DNA of 64,000 bases, taken from assembly GCA_010279815.1 (NCBI GenBank), contig QEOQ01000092.1, forward strand, positions 74,118 through 138,117. Direction: 5' to 3'. Under the pieces are notes generated by a model. The model worked only from the letters and a program-made list of their open reading frames with translations, was not told where the DNA came from and ran no database searches. Positions 63,828 through 64,000 of this stretch are shown piece after piece; within the stretch, counting starts at the first letter, position 1, and each line of letters starts with the position of its first letter. Both the position numbers and the translations under genes were made by a program. The stretch comes from Brachionus plicatilis. Taxonomy: Eukaryota; Rotifera; Eurotatoria; Ploima; Brachionidae.

Positions 63828-64000
63828 TTAATTTAAGTCTAAATTAATTTCATTTTTTGTAAAAACATAATTATCAATTAATGAATAAGAATATAAAGTA
63901 AGAGATTTATTTTGAATTATAAAATTGAACTCATCTCTAATTTTTTTTTGATCAAAAATTAATTTACCAGGATCAATATCCATTGCTAGAGCCAATGCAT
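63828..64000 (-). CDS. 3' end of an unknown gene, cut by the window edge
   Basis: From the right edge the minus strand stays open for 56 codons to TAA at 63830-63828: ALAMDIDPGKLIFDQKKIRD, EFNFIIQNKSLTLYSYS, LIDNYVFTKNEINLDLN. The composition is protein-like with balanced charges, unlike chance frames nearby. Family not recognised; the rest lies outside the window. Confidence 0.5.
   Translation of the reverse strand, partial: ALALAMDIDPGKLIFDQKKIRDEFNFIIQNKSLTLYSYSLIDNYVFTKNEINLDLN

Overview
This is AT-rich eukaryotic, almost certainly animal, nuclear DNA. Genes are split by many 45-60 bp GT-AG introns and a few multi-kb ones, AATAAA signals follow the stop codons, and the proteins are PLAT, WD40, EGF/EB-like Cys-rich and C-type lectin types. 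The mobile-element load (LINEs, an LTR element, mariner/Tc1, piggyBac, SWIM-type, palindromic MITEs) and the overall style resemble a monogonont rotifer such as Brachionus, but that assignment is inference. Two runs of N (17949-17953 and 41813-41907) mark assembly gaps.

Layout. (1) 654-4835, + strand: 3' part of a multi-PLAT (LOXHD1-like) gene with an LTR-element remnant, a palindromic MITE and a LINE tail in its 2.5 kb intron. (2) About 5.87-9.5 kb and 12.17-18.6 kb: two copies of a segmental duplication. Each carries a minus-strand WD40 gene (6080-6848 and 12431-13472) beside all or part of a Cys-rich gene. The left copy keeps only two Cys-rich exons (8063-8367, pseudogene). Each copy has its own later insertions, so the other copy shows the empty site. 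(3) 16232-26524 and 26710-47322, + strand: two tandem paralogous genes that I could assemble completely from splice phases (25 exons, 809 codons; 26 exons, 878 codons). Both encode predicted type II membrane proteins: short cytosolic tail, one membrane anchor, then 14-15 six-Cys EB/EGF-like modules. The second ends in a C-type lectin domain. The first stops at the start of the matching domain, so it has probably lost its lectin head. (4) The long introns of the second gene hold an OTU-protease-like ORF inside a TIR element, a small SWIM/AT-hook gene broken by two insertions, and two giant Tc1-like palindromes. (5) 47.4-64 kb: mostly transposon debris (four LINE RT fragments, an internally deleted piggyBac, hAT-like MITEs), three orphan exon-like segments, a more complex non-coding block at 62.64-63.51 kb, and the 3' end of an unknown minus-strand gene entering from the right edge.

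The clearest broader pattern is a set of palindromic elements, many with 8-9 bp target duplications. Their arms are built from degenerate repeats of one short word special to each family (TCTGCA, AAGTC, ATCCCGTTT, AGCACAA, TTTACG, AATCGATTTA). Several are nested in each other or inserted into genes, and the target duplications let the original reading frames be inferred.
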